A DNA stretch of 64,000 nucleotides from Tiliqua scincoides (lineage: Eukaryota; Chordata; Lepidosauria; Squamata; Scincidae), in NCBI RefSeq assembly GCF_035046505.1, contig NC_089822.1, positions 216,190,419 through 216,254,418 on the forward strand. Reading direction: 5' to 3'. Below the pieces are notes generated by a model that saw only the letters and a program-made list of their open reading frames with translations, ran no database searches and was not told the origin of the DNA. A program made the position numbers and the translations under genes. Below, piece by piece: positions 1 to 11,432 of the stretch. Numbering within the stretch: position 1 is the stretch's first letter; each line of letters starts with the position of its first letter.

Positions 1-605
1 TGAGACCATATGCTGGCGCGGTTGGCCCTGGGTTCCTCCTAATGCAGGACAATGCTAGACCTCATGTGGCTGGAGTGTGTCAGCAGTTTCTGCAAGATGA
101 AGGCATTGATGCTATGGACTGGCCCACCCGTTCCCCAGACCTGAATCCAATTGAGCACAATTGGGACATCATGTCTCGCTCCATCCACCAGCGCCACGTT
201 GCACCACAGACTGTCCAGGAGTTGGCGGATGCTTTAGTCCAGATCTGAGAGGCGATCCCTCAGGAGACTATCCGCCACCTCATCAGGAGCATGCCCAGGC
301 GTTGTAGGGAGGTCATACAGGCACGTGGAGGCCACACACACTACTGAGCCTCATTTTGACTTGCTTTATGGACATTACATCGAAGTTGGATCAGCCTGTA
401 GTGTGTTTTTCCACTTCAGTTTTGAGTATGACACCAAACCCAGACCTCCATGGGTTGATAAATGTGATTTCCATTGATGATTGTTGTGTGATTTTGTTGT
501 CAGCACATTCAACTATGTCAGGAACAAAGTATTTAATAGGAATGTTTCGTTCATTCAGATCTCAGATGTGTTGTTTAAGTGTTCCCTTTATTGTTTTGAG
601 CAGTG
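1..605 (+). mobile_element. Tc1-like DNA transposon, 3' half
   Basis: The window opens inside a Tc1/mariner transposon. The transposase C-terminus (see the overlapping entry) is followed by about 260 bp of 3' flank ending in TTTTGAGCAGTG, directly before a TA dinucleotide at 606-607. Read from the other strand this gives TA-CACTGCTCAAAA, a typical Tc1 terminus next to the TA target. The 5' half lies outside the window, so the left inverted repeat cannot be checked. Confidence 0.88.
3..347 (+). pseudogene. Tc1-like transposase, C-terminal part, with one in-frame stop
   Basis: The frame reads RPYAGAVGPGFLLMQDNARPH, then WPTRSPDLNPIEHNWD, and ends with HTHY and a TGA at 345-347. These carry the second catalytic Asp (QDNARPH) and the third catalytic Glu (NPIEH) of the DDE triad of a Tc1 transposase, which cuts and pastes its own element at TA sites. 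The first catalytic Asp and the DNA-binding domain lie upstream of the window. One TGA at 246-248 interrupts the frame, probably from a TGG Trp codon. The frame is open on both sides of it, so the copy is fairly young but inactive. Confidence 0.9.
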
Positions 606-607
606 TA

Positions 608-1006
608 CTTTAAACTCCCCTACCTGCCAAAAAAACAGTAAGTCTTTGATCCATGCCAAGTTCTTATATTTAGACCAGTTCAGTGTGATTTGGGATGAGA
701 TCCATTTTAAATCCAGCATGTTTTCTGTTTGGGCTAGGTTGAGATTAAAAGTTTCCCTCTAAAGAGCATTAAAACCCCAGATTGATGAGGAGAGGAAATG
801 AGTCTCCATGGCTAGGGGAGGAATCTAGAAAAGAAAATAACCCTATAAAAGTTTCAGCTTTGCGACCCACTAGCAATCAGGTTGCAACTCACAGTTTGAG
901 AAACCCTGCCACATGGAGATTTTTTGCAAAGATTTGACTTTTAATAGATGATTCCTTAGCACCAACCTTAATCTAATCTAGAAAGCCTTGTTTAGGACTC
1001 CTTAGG
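608..1006. other. Unassigned stretch with a possible hAT end
   Basis: No coding signal seen. Bases near 860-905 (TTGCGACCCACTAGCAATCAG, then CACAGTTTGAGAAACCCTG) resemble the 3' end of a hAT element (CAGGGTTTCTCAAAC read in reverse), but no partner end was found. Confidence 0.35.
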
Positions 1007-1138
1007 GCACAATCCTAACCAGGTCTACTCAGAAGTAAGTCCTATTTTGTTCAGTGGGGCTTACTCTCAGGAAAGTAGGCACTTTCCTAAAGTAAAGGAA
1101 AGTAAAGTAAACCTAAAGTAGGTTAGGATTGCAGCCGT
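1007..1138. mobile_element. Short inverted-repeat element, 90-bp class, expanded copy
   Basis: It starts GGGCACAATCCTAACCAGG and ends TAGGTTAGGATTGCAGCCG, with ACTCAGAAGTAAGTCC and GGCTTACTCTCAGG inside, as in other copies of the class. An internal stretch of duplicated AAGTAAAG units lengthens it. Its family is shared with copies near 20.6, 29.2, 49.3 and 54.1 kb. Confidence 0.7.
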
Positions 1139-2297
1139 AGGCACACGAATTTGGAGAAAGGGGTTAACCAATAAAGCATTGGAATGTCGATCTCATATTT
1201 GAAAATGTAGAATGAAGTCTCTCTGCCTCTTCTGTTTTGGGGCTGTTTTTCCTCTAGGAGGCCAGGACTGCAGTAGCAATTTGGTTGTTACTAATGTTGG
1301 AAGTGTTATATAAAGCTATTGAAAATGAATTTACCTTTGATCTCCTTGGTAGCAGTGCATAATTAACAAGAGAGCTGCAGAATGATGCAGTTAAAGTATA
1401 TTTACACAGAATTGAACCATGTAGTTATAGTATAATTACAGGGATTATATTTGTGCAGAAGAATTGGGAGCCAAAGCATGGAGGCCCCTTGAGTTTACGG
1501 CACCTTCCATCACTGGATCCACTGGTGCAGGTAGATGTGAGCTATACTCAGAAAGATGCATGTGGATGTGAAGACAATGAAGGTCTTTAACAGCCTCCAT
1601 GAATCCCTGGCTGATCAAGCTGGAAACATATCTCTATGAGACCAAGCAGTTTCTATTTTAGATGACCATCTAAATGTGATATAAATAGTACTAGATAAGG
1701 TGTTATTTTTTCTGGCTTTTACCCATTAATTTGTGTGTGGCAGAAGAGTGATAAAATCTCTTGGTCACTATCCAACATAGACTGTCTGCCCAATATTATC
1801 CTGCACCACTGATACTACTGCAGACACACTGGTGGAGCGTGCACTGCATCGAAAGGGGGGGGCGATGGACAGCCAGCAGGAAGGAAGGAACAACATATTT
1901 TACTTACTCCCTGGTAGGCCAATGGGTCGCCTTGGGGACAAACCAGCCATTTTGCTGGAGTATGTCTGAGAAGAGAAAATGGGTAGGGCAGCCTGGGGAA
2001 GAGGGGATGGGATTCTGGTACATTCCAGTGTCACCAAGATCTACCCTGTCTCTCCCCCTTTCCGCCACCTGCTCTTTCTTTCCTCACCCTGAAACTCCCC
2101 CCGCCCTGCGCTCCCCTTCCCCACCCAAGACATGCATCTGTCAACAACTTACCAGCGCTGGTGGAGGTCCTGCTGCATGCTCCATGCCACTGCTCATTTG
2201 TGGCAGTGGCCCAGAATCACACAAATGCTGCAATTGCCTGGAATGTCTCCTTACCCCAAAGAGACCTTCAGCAGCCAAAAATTCCCTACAAAATGCA
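1139..2297. other. Unassigned intergenic stretch
   Basis: AT-rich, without a coding signal that I trust. The open frame across 1761-2303 has low complexity and no family match. Confidence 0.5.
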
Positions 2298-2965
2298 GTG
2301 TAGCCCAGTGGTGTACTGAGAGGAGGCAAGGTGTACAAATACCCTGGGCGCTGTGCTGGGGGGGCAGTGCTGCAACCTGCCCCCCTGCCCCAGGGTATGC
2401 CAAGAATCATGTTGAGAGTGGCTGCAGCAGCGCAGCCATTGTCAGTGCAGTTCCACGCAGTTTCTTTAAAGGGAAGGAGCGGGGTGCGGCCCTCCAATCT
2501 CGGAAAATTGTGCCAAAAGTGGCTCCAGTCCTGCAGCCACTCTCAGCGCAGTTCGTGGCCACATCTCTGAGGCTACATGCCTCTCCTCCCCTTTAAAGAA
2601 AGAGGAAGGAGCCACCCTCAGAGCAGCGGAAAGCTGTGCATGCCTCCTCTGATTTCTAAGTGGCACTCGCCTCTGTCCAGCTCTGTCAGCCTCTGTCCAA
2701 GGCGCCACTTCCAGCAACCCCAAAGTGCTCTGATGGAGCCTTTCATGTTGCTTAGAAGAGGTGTGAAAGGCTCCATCGGAGCCTGGACTGCTTCTTTCCT
2801 TCCCCTTTTGTTCAAAGGTGGAACAGAGGAGACAGCTGCGCAGAAGGAACTGTGGTGACGATGATGTCACCGCAATTACTTCTGGGTCAGGAGTGTGGGG
2901 GGTGGCAAAGGCAGAGATGACCCTGGGTGGGAGAAAGCCCAGGACCGCCTCTGGTGTAGCCCGCA
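2298..2965. mobile_element. GC-rich non-autonomous element with internal inverted repeats
   Basis: It begins TGTAGCCCAGTGGTGTACTG and ends near CCTCTGGTGTAGCCCGCACC. Inside, GAGAGTGGCTGCAG at about 2414 pairs with CTGCAGCCACTCTC at about 2534, and CTTTAAAGGGAAGGAG pairs with CTCCTCCCCTTTAAAG. A second hairpin is built on GAGCCTTTCA and TGAAAGGCTC. The CAGTGGTGTA-like end also occurs near 18.2 kb. This looks like a hAT-type non-autonomous element, but no target duplication was found. Long open frames on both strands here are a by-product of GC content. Confidence 0.5.
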
Positions 2966-3217
2966 CCAATGCTGCTGGATTGCTGTGCAGGGATTGAGCT
3001 GCTGGCTCAATCCAAGATAGTCAGTCACTTACTGAGTCAGACTATTGCTTCATCTTGCTGCCTTGAGTTGGCTTTGGTCAGGAAAAGTAGGGTACAAATC
3101 TGTTGATTAAATATAGTCCAGTACTGTCAACTCTACAAGTCCTCAGACACAGGTCTTTCACAGTCCAGCTACTTGTGTGCCTTTTTAACAGGAGATGACA
3201 GGGATTGGGGGCGGGCG

Positions 3218-3220
<3 letters not shown>

Positions 3221-3274
<54 letters not shown>
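3221..3274. repeat. (GA)n microsatellite
   Basis: An uninterrupted run of GA dinucleotides of about 54 bp. Confidence 0.97.
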
Positions 3275-3277
<3 letters not shown>

Positions 3278-5925
3278 CCAAAGCCACAGGGGACTAGGCT
3301 TTTTAGAATTTTAATATAATTATGTGCTAATCGTATTCAGTAAAATCATAGTCCATTATATTATCCTGAAAGCACACTTCTTAAAATAGAGGCGGAATCA
3401 ACAGAAGAGTGGGTATAAAACCAAATAGGCTCCTTCCTCTTCCTAGTGCTCATGAATAGCAGATGGTAAACCTGTGTCTGGACTGTACCACGTCCAGAGT
3501 GCAGGTGAGGTTTCACGGGAGATAATGATCTCCCATTTATTCCCCCCCCCCCCAAGAAATCCTTACTTAGAAAGCTTGCAGGTCAAAGTGAGTGTCTTTT
3601 TCCTGACCTCTAGGTACAGTCCAGACAAAATTTACCAACTCATCCCATCTGTGTAAAAACTCTGCTTTGTGATCATGATGGCAACTCTTTTGTAGACTGG
3701 ACCTGATCCTTTTGCACAATGAAAAAGGGCTAGTTTCCCAATTCAGTGATTTGCTATGGGAGGAGTTTCAGATGCACAGATGGCACTCCACAGTACTTCC
3801 AGATGTCCCTCCATTAATTTCTGGGAGCGGGGGGGGGGGAGCCCAATTGGCACTTACATTTGTGCACATGTTTGCCTGGGACAGAGATTTGCCCTCTGAC
3901 TGGGGCAGGTTGCATGTTCTGGATATTAATGTATGCCAGATCACATTCTGGACCCTGAATTAGGACAAATTACTTTTACCAATGTAGAATAGTTGTATCT
4001 GATTATTAAATATCCAATATAAGAAGACTTTATCCAAGTACAATTATTATTATTATTATTATTACTGTGAAAATTCAGCTCTTTGTAACTCCAGTGGTTC
4101 TTGCAGATGCTAAGCTGCAATGGGGAACGAAATAATTGCGTTGATGCATTTGTCATCACCAAATATAAAATTTTAACATTGGAATAGGCAGAGGGTTCTC
4201 TGGTTCACCTAATTGGGAGGAAAAGGTGGCCAACATTCCTAGATGTAAGCTATTACTGAAGCTATTACTATTCAGCTTCTTAATAATTTTCTTGTCTAAA
4301 GAGACCTGATTTATGACAAGGGGAGGAAAAAGTCTTTCTGGGAAAAACTAGCAATAGAACACGATAGGACATGACATTTGTTGTATTAATTCCCACTTTA
4401 CATGCTGGCTGATTGCTACCACACTGCCATAGTTATATGTAAATTACTGTACTGTAGTTTTCAACATCTTTTGGAGATTTTAAATACATATTATACAAAT
4501 TGCTCAGCAGACGTACAACTAAAGGATTGGATACCTTGTTACCCAGCCACTACCATTAAAATTCTTATGGAACTCATCAGATATTTTGGTTCTTTTGCAA
4601 TCCACATTTGCATGTCTAGTCTAGCATACCATTTGCAAAAAGGGAAAGTGAAAGGGTAGGGCACAATAATGACAAGGGAATGGAAGTGCTTCTCTGTGTT
4701 ATTGTTTAAAGAATCAAAGATGAAGATAAGGGGTTTGCATCTTGACACTATGAGCAAGCACCAATTTTGGGGTGAATTTTGGCACAGCATCTGTCCAAAG
4801 AGAATAGATCCTGCTATTATAATGGAAGTAGGAAATAGAAATCAGAAACAATTATACTTCTGTAGACACAGTGGTCTGCAGCCGTTGCCTCAAGCCAATT
4901 CCTACTAACTAGATGGTTACAGAATCATACACTCCTCCGGGAAAGATCCCTCAGGGCTGGGAATCGGTGTAATGGCCACGTCCTGACCACTTGGCCTTGC
5001 ACCCCTTCCTCTGATTGGCTGTATTACTGCACCACTTCAGGTGTTTTTCTTCCTGGCCCTTTCCCTTTGTGAGGCTCTGACTGGAGATGGAATATAGGAC
5101 CTCTGATGTACTGACTTTGTAGGAATATTGTTGCCACACAGCCTTGGAGATTATATTTAACAGGGCACAGAACTTATAACAAGTAATAGATTCAATATGT
5201 CAACTTCCTGGTACAGGCTTGGTAAAAGCAGCATTTTGGCTGGTGATTATTGCTCAGTGAGGTCTGCAAAAATTGTTGGAATGGTCATGTAAAGCTTTGA
5301 TCAATTACAGTAGTGTCCTTCTGCTGTTCATCTTTTACCCTTTTAGAACAAAACTTGGGTCCATGAAGCACTACAAGAGAAGAAACAGAGTCTTTGTGAA
5401 CACAAGCCAGGAACGGACATGCAAAGTGACATGATGAGCACGTGCAGTCCAAACCAACATGTGTAGCAAAAATGCAAATCCCTTTAGACTTGTACAAATT
5501 GCTCACAAACAATCTACAGACTGAGTTCCTTGCAGAAAACTGGCAAATATTTTCAAACAAATCTGTTCACGGAAAGCAATCTGTTCGGTGACATATACTG
5601 GATGGAGAGGAATCACATTATCGGATTTAATATTAAGCAGTGACATTTTTAGACAGCGCTGTTTAAAAGCCAGGTTTTGTGGTGGTGAGAAACAGCTAAT
5701 TTGATGTGCTTGGCTGCGATAATATTTTCAGTATTCAAAATCAAAGACTGCATTTTGAAGAGTCAAGTTTTTGTTAATTCCTAACAACATTAAGCCAATG
5801 ACAATGCAGCAAGTAATATAGGGGGGGGAGGGTTTGCTTTTCTGCATCTCTCTGTAGATTTAGCTCCAATTAGTTTGTGAAATTTATTATCCTACCTGGT
5901 GTTTCCTTAGAGTTTCCAGCTCCAG
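3275..5925. other. Unassigned intergenic stretch
   Basis: No gene or recognisable element. It contains a C homopolymer near 3541-3552, a G homopolymer near 3829, an (ATT)n tract at about 4039-4062 and a short G run near 5821. Confidence 0.5.
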
Positions 5926-6440
5926 CCCGGGCAGCACGATCCTAACTTGCACAGGAACGGGCAGGCCAGTAGACCTGTGGCTTGGCGCAAGGCAAGAGGA
6001 AAAATTCCCCTTATCCCAGGGAGAGCAGCAGCATCCCCAATGGGTCTACTCAGATCTGCACCACCTGAAGAAGCGGTGCAGATCTGAGCAGAATGGAGCA
6101 GCCTGGTGCCACTCAGTGCCATCCCGGAATGGGGCTAGGATCTGGCATAAGTGCCGGATCCAGCCCTATCTCCTGCTCTGCGCTGCCCGACCACAGGCCT
6201 GCCTGCTGCCCCCAAATGCCTCCTCCCCTCCCTTTCCATGCCCCCCAACCCATGTGCCAGCTGAGCTCAGCCGGCGCAGACTTACTGGGCTTCTGCACAG
6301 CGGAGGCTGGATGCAACCTCTGTGGGCTGGCGCAAGTCCTTGTGCCGGCCCAGCTGACTCCTGAGTGGGCACAAATGTGCTTTACAGCATGTTTGCGACC
6401 CTCCTGGGCCAGCGCAAGGGATTTGTGCCGGTCCAATGTG
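5926..6440. mobile_element. GC-rich inverted-repeat element, 500-bp class
   Basis: It shares landmarks with the copies at 28.6, 33.0, 34.9 and 51.5 kb: a GGGCAGCACGATCCTAA-like end, an AATGGGTCTACTCAG segment near 6039, a C-rich middle, and GTGCTTTACAGCATGTTTGCG near 6378. Overlapping open frames here are repeat-derived. Confidence 0.6.
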
Positions 6441-6523
6441 CGCTTAGCTAAGCAAGACTTAGTCAAGTCTTCTTGTCTTCTTGTCTTGTAAAAGTTGTAG
6501 AGGAGCATGAAGTTGGACATAAA

Positions 6524-6728
6524 GAATTCTTGACAGTAAGGGTGGTTTGGCAGCGGGACAGATTGCTGAGGGAGGAGGTGATGGATTTTCCCTTACTGGG
6601 GATCATCAAGCAGAGCTCAACAGACACCTGCTGGAGATGCTGAGGATGATTTCCTGCTACAGGAAAAATTAGATGATTAGATGGACTAGATGACCTTATG
6701 GCGCGTTCCAACTCCATGATTCTATAAG
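6524..6728 (+). mobile_element. CR1 LINE 3' end
   Basis: It reads GGAGGTGATGGATTTTCCCT, CTGGGGATCATCAAGCAGAG, then GGACTAGATGACC and ends CCATGATTCTATAA. This order (short residual coding segment, GACTAGATGACCTT, then ATTCTATG-type octamers) is that of a 5'-truncated CR1 insertion. Confidence 0.8.
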
Positions 6729-7555
6729 TTTGCCAGATGTTTTAGTGTTACAGTGATGAGGGAATATGCATCTGTTAATGTTCCCTTTTAATGTATCTAT
6801 TAAAGGGCAACTGCTATGAAGGGTTTGCTATGAGCTGCTGGGCCAGTAAAAAAGTGGGGAGACGGACGGACTCTATTTGCCTGTCCACAGCTCACAGTGC
6901 CTCATGTTCCTCAATCTTGTGTAGCGTTCCCTCTGACTCTCCAGTGTCTCTTAAATGGAAACAGGGACACACTGGCATTGCTCCACCAAGGAGAACAGTC
7001 CAGGCCGACCTTCTCATAAACTTTGCTAATGCTCTCCTCCACCTGATGCATTCTGTATTGAGGTGCTCTGAATGCCAAACCCTGCACTGTGGAACAAACC
7101 AAGAGGGTGTTCAATCTTCTGTATGAAGATAGGATTTTTTTTAAAAAGCATAGTTGTCTACAGTTCACTTGTTAACAGTTCAAAGAGGTGTTTTACTAGC
7201 ATGTGCACTGCACTACATATCCTCATGTGTGCATGTCCATATAATAGTGGGAGGTTGCATCAACCATCTCCACTTCAGAGATTTAACTTCTAGTGGCCCC
7301 TGGCTCTGAATTCACTTTCTCTTTCACAAATTCACTTTCAATCCATTTCTGTAGGCTGGCTGTCCCTTTAGTATTTTCAGGGAGAGACCCCAGGAGAGCC
7401 TGTTTGCTTTCAAGGGAGAATTTAATCACAGTTTTCTGGTGACAGTGTCAGAGCATCATACTTGGCAGGATGTTTCCTTTTATGCAAGGGACCTGAAAAA
7501 TGAGAGATCTCCCATCCCTATTCTTTAACTTAGCCAACTCATCCTGCCTTTAAGC

Positions 7556-8264
7556 CAGGGCTTTTCAAACCCCAGCCCGGGGGCCAGATCCAGGGTTTGG
7601 ACTAACCCATCTGCCCCGTGAACGAACCACCGGGTCACCACATGTCTGCTATTTTGTTTGGTGGATAGGGACACTCTGGATAGTATCATCTGCCCAGCGT
7701 TCCATTGTCCAGCCTTCTGGGACACAGTGCAAGAGATGCAACTGCTCAGAGTGTCCCTGTCCCCCAAACGAGATAACAGACATGAGGCAACCCAGAGGAA
7801 CAGTAAGCTACAGACTGAATGGCAGTGGCAGGCCAGGGAGGCAGGGGGCAGGTGCCATGCCTGTAGGGTGTAGGCCATGCACCCACCATGCCACTGCCAC
7901 CTCCGCCCACCATGTTGCCTCCACCTGCTCTCCGGAGTCATTCTGCAGGCAGGCAAAGCCTCATGTGGCTTTCATAGCAGCTCCAAAAGCTTTCTGAGGC
8001 TTCCGGTGTGCTCTTAAGCAGTACTTCTGGTTTTCATCAGAAAACTGGGAGAATGCGACAGAAGCCTCAGAAGGCTTTTGGAGCAGCTAGGAATGTTGTA
8101 CAAGGCTCCGTGTGACTAGGTAAATATCCCGGGGCAGTTGTGTGATGTGGGGGGGGGGGTGTGTGGCATGTTGCACACCTGCTCTCTGGGTAGCACAGTG
8201 ACCATAACTGCCAAACAGGGACCACAGTTTTGTTACGCAGTGGTTGCAAGTTTGGCAACTGCTG
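7556..8264. mobile_element. hAT-like non-autonomous transposon with internal hairpin
   Basis: Ends are CAGGGCTTTTCAAAC and, read in reverse, CAGCAGTTGCCAAAC. The flanks CTTTAAGC (7548-7555) and CTCTAAGC (8265-8272) match at 7 of 8 bases, the 8-bp duplication expected of hAT. Inside, CCAAAAGCTTTCTGAGGCTTC (near 7982-8002) is repeated in inverted form about 70 bp further on, giving a hairpin. A related stretch occurs at 51.1-51.3 kb. No transposase is encoded. Confidence 0.75.
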
Positions 8265-8437
8265 CTCTAAGCCAATGGAGCAGTTTCCCTCAGTTATTGA
8301 TATCTCATTTTAACTCTCAAAACGGAAATGTCATAAGCCTTTTGAGAACTTTCTTCAGCAGCAAAAAGTATTTATGATGTTCCACAAGACCCCAAATCTT
8401 CTATTAGTTCCACCAATCAGTCCAGTAGCTTTTATTC

Positions 8438-8582
8438 ATTGGTTGGCAACCTTCAGTCTCGAAAGACTATGGTACAAGCCTACAGCACCCGGTATTCCCA
8501 GGCAGTCTCCCATCCAAGTACTAACCAGGCCTGACCCTGCTTAGCTTCCAAGATCAGACGAGATTGGGCATGTGCAGGGTAA
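8438..8582 (-). mobile_element. 5S-rRNA-derived SINE
   Basis: On the minus strand it carries most of a 5S rRNA gene: ATGCCCAATCTCGTCTGATC, GGAAGCTAAGCAGGGTCAGG, TTAGTACTTGGATGGGAGAC and GGGAATACCGGGTGCTGTAG. It lacks the T-run terminator expected directly after a true 5S gene. Instead it continues into TTGTACCATAGTCTTTCGAG and ACTGAAGGTTGCCAACCA. The same 3' extension follows the copy at 22.2 kb, so this is a dispersed retroposon family headed by 5S rRNA, not an isolated pseudogene. Confidence 0.82.
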
Positions 8583-9397
8583 CAGTTGCTGTCATTATTG
8601 CCACCTTAAAAGCCTTACAACAGCAGGCCTGACCCATCCACAAGATGAAGAGGTCGCTTTGAGCAGCGTACTGGGGGAGGTGGCAAAAGGATACAAGGTA
8701 GCCTGTAATCCACACTTGCCTGCTGCCTCCTTGCCCGCCACGCCCTTGTTCTCCCTGAGAATATGCAAGAGGAGAATGGGGCAGTGGTATGCCATGTCTT
8801 CCTTTGGTGCTGCTTCTGTCAACAATCACTGCAGTGATGCTAGAGAAAGAAGCAGCAGGGAGCTGTGGTGATCCTGTTCCAATTGCTCTCCTTCCAGGAC
8901 AGTGAACCAAACAGGATTGCTCTGCCTCCACTGCCTCCTTCCTGCCCTTCCCAGCCACTTTTGCAAACAAACAGGCTGACTGAGCATGCTTGGAACAGCT
9001 GGGTGGGCAAAGAGGAGGTGGTGGAAAACAGCAGCATATTCTGGGTTTCCAGCATTTCTGGAAAACAGAAGCATTTCAGCTTCATCCAAGGTGAAGCTCG
9101 GCAACCCAGAGGTTTGGTGGTGATGTCACTTCCAGGTTGCTGAGCTTTTGCTACTGGAGGGAGGAGTAACAGGCTGCACACTGGGTGCAGGTGCACATGC
9201 TGGTATGTGTCGTCTCTGGCCACAGCCCCTGGCTCTCCTGCTCACCGCTCTTTGGTGACAAGTGAGCTTCCTGCTGGCTGGGCTACAGCATGTCTGAGGC
9301 TGGCACAGCCAGGGTGGGAGTAACACTGGTACTTCCTTAATACCCTCTTATGACTGGTACCCGCTGGTTTGGGCTGGGCCTGCATTATTGTAGAGAC
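8583..9397. other. Unassigned stretch
   Basis: GC-moderate sequence with overlapping open frames on both strands but no recognisable domain. It may contain old element debris, for example CACTTCCAGGTTGCTGAG near 9127. Confidence 0.4.
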
Positions 9398-9745
9398 CAG
9401 TGGTTCCCAAACTTGTACAACTGGCTGCTTCCTTGACCTACGGGGCTGTTAACTTAAGCTCCCCATTAGGGCTGCATTGTATAGAGTGGTGGGTCTTTCA
9501 CAAGGATTCCATAGCTCCCCTGGCTGATTTCTGCCGCTCCCCAGGGAGCCACGGCTTGCAATTTGGAAATTTTAGAAATGGGTTATGTCAGAATGCCAGA
9601 TGCAAGGGAGGGCACCAGGATAAGGTCTCTTGTTATCTGGTGTGCTCCCTGGGGCATTTGGTCGGCCGCTGTGAGATACAGGAAGCTGGACTAGATGGGC
9701 CTATGGCCTGATCCAGTGGGGCTGTTCTTAAGTTCTTAACCACTG
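9398..9745 (+). mobile_element. hAT-like element whose 3' part is a CR1 tail
   Basis: The left end is CAGTGGTTCCCAAACTT. The right end read in reverse is CAGTGGTTAAGAACTT. The flanks GTAGAGAC (9390-9397) and GTATAGAT (9746-9753) match at 6 of 8 bases. From about 9568 to 9738 the inside is a CR1 3' end, leaving only CCACTG-type bases as hAT terminus. The unit lies between apparent 8-bp duplications as one piece. Confidence 0.65.
9568..9738 (+). mobile_element. CR1 LINE 3' end, short
   Basis: It matches the copies at 11.2-11.4 and 52.2-52.5 kb from TTTAGAAATGGGTTATGTCA through GGAAGCTGGACTAGATGGGC to TTCTTAAGTTCTTAA, a degraded form of the TTCTTATG octamer end. Confidence 0.8.
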
Positions 9746-10189
9746 GTATAGATGTATTGTCCTGGAGCCTTGAAAGGTTTCTAACTTGTTCACAAGGAAT
9801 TCTTTTCTGTAAACTACCTCTGTGAGTCAAGTATACAGCCATATGGTTCCCAATCAATTGCTTTTAAGTAGAGTTACAAAGCCAGTTCACTGCTATCATT
9901 GTGCTTGTTGCTTGGATCCTTTTAACTGTGGGTTTCTCCTTTTCCATGAATGCACAATTCACAGCAATAATGGACACATGCTGATGAAATCTGATGGTTG
10001 CAGTTATGCCAGGACTCAACCTTGGAACAAATTACTAGATTAACATGTCCCTGAGTAGGTGCAACATGCATTTCAAATAAGAAATTATAGAGAGCCACCG
10101 CACCTCATGGAACAGGGAGGAAGGGCTTCCAGGTCAACTTGAACTCTTAAGATCTCTTTACCTAGACATTAAAAATACTTAGCTTTTTT

Positions 10190-10375
10190 TTTTTTTAGTA
10201 TTCAAAGCACTTCACATATATTATTTTGCCCTTACAACAACTCTGTAAAGTTACTATTATTTATTATCACACTGCAGTGAAGACTGAGAGGGAGTAATTT
10301 GCCCAAGGACATTTACTGAGTGCTTGGCAGAGGAGAAGTTTGAACTAGGAAAGTCACGATTTGCAGCTCAACTTC
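10190..10375 (+). mobile_element. MIR SINE
   Basis: The MIR core is legible: CAAAGCACTTCACATATATT, then ACAACAACTCTGTAAAGT, a TATTATTTATTATC tract, GAGAGGGAGTAATTTGCCCA and a TTGGCAGAGGAGAAGTTTGA tail. MIR is an ancient tRNA-derived SINE shared by amniotes, and this copy is diverged accordingly. Confidence 0.85.
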
Positions 10376-11175
10376 AGGCTGCATTTGTTTTTCAACTAGA
10401 AAATAGCAGGAAGTGACCTCACTAGCATGCCTCCAGCTTGATTCAAAAACAAATTACAAACAACACAGAAAATGGCATCAAATTGGAAAATATATGGGGT
10501 TTTATCATAGAGATGCAGTGGCTAGAGCAGTACCACCCTGTTCCCCATACAGAATCATTACAACAGAGATGGCCATGGCTTCTAGCCTTGAGCTGGAAGG
10601 AAAGATTGCTGGCATGGCAAGTGTGGGCGAGTGGACTAGAACCTGAAAAACCACTGTGACCCAAGTGTGCGAGAAGGAGATTAAGAAACAGCTCTCTAGG
10701 GCTTCTAGTGCTGGAAGTTGAAAAATGAACACAACCTCAGGCACGGTGCTCCCCCAGGCCCTCCCCCCATTAAAGACTGGAGCATCCTGGAAGCAGCCCA
10801 TCTGCACAGCCAACTCTGCATTTTCAACAGTGGCAGAACTCGACTGAGTCACTCTTCCCTGGCACTTCCCGTGTTTTTTGTCTCATGCTATAGCACAACA
10901 TAACTAACACAGAGGAAAGTTTCTGGAGAAGTGTGCCCCCCAATATCTATTTCTGCTCAAGTGGTAGCAACAGCAACAAAAGCAGATGTTGAAGTGCCTC
11001 ATTTCCAAGCAGCTCCTCCAAACCTACTTACCTCAGCGGATGCTAAGGAGGCAGAGAGCATTCCCTTGCATGCTTATTTTATACACTGCATTACAAAGGG
11101 AGATCAGTGCAACTACAAAATGCTTCATTCATTGGAAGAGAACTGAAGCTCATAGAAAGGGTGTGTGTGTGTGTG

Positions 11176-11432
11176 ATGCCTTTAAAAGGGGATTGGACAA
11201 GTTTCTGGAGGAAAAATCCATTATGGGGTACAAGCCATGATGTGTATGCACAACTTCCTGATTTTAGAAATGGGCTATGTCAGAATGCCAGATGCAAAGG
11301 AGGGCACCAGGATGAGGTCTCTTGTTATCTGGTGTGCTCCCTGGGGCATTTGGTGGGCCGCTGTGAGATACAGGAAGCTGGACTAGGTGGGCTTATGGCC
11401 TGATCCAGTGGGGCTGTACTTATGTTCTTATG
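11176..11432 (+). mobile_element. CR1 LINE 3' end
   Basis: It opens with residual reverse-transcriptase C-terminal coding (GCCTTTAAAAGGGGATTGGA, encoding AFKRGLDKFLEEK) and continues through GGGCACCAGGATGAGGTCTC to TGATCCAGTGGGGCTG and a TTATGTTCTTATG end. A (GT)n run abuts its 5' truncation point. Confidence 0.85.

Noticed and set aside
2132-2969. Several overlapping open frames on both strands
   Set aside because: They lie in a GC-rich non-autonomous element with internal inverted repeats. There is no domain, and frames are open on both strands because stop codons are rare at this GC content.
5907-6520. Open frames of up to 135 codons on both strands
   Set aside because: They fall within a GC-rich 500-bp class transposable element. 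Other copies of the element do not keep the frame.
8554-9223. Overlapping open frames with Cys- and Leu-rich translations
   Set aside because: No recognisable family, frames on both strands, no splice or start context. Probably repeat debris.
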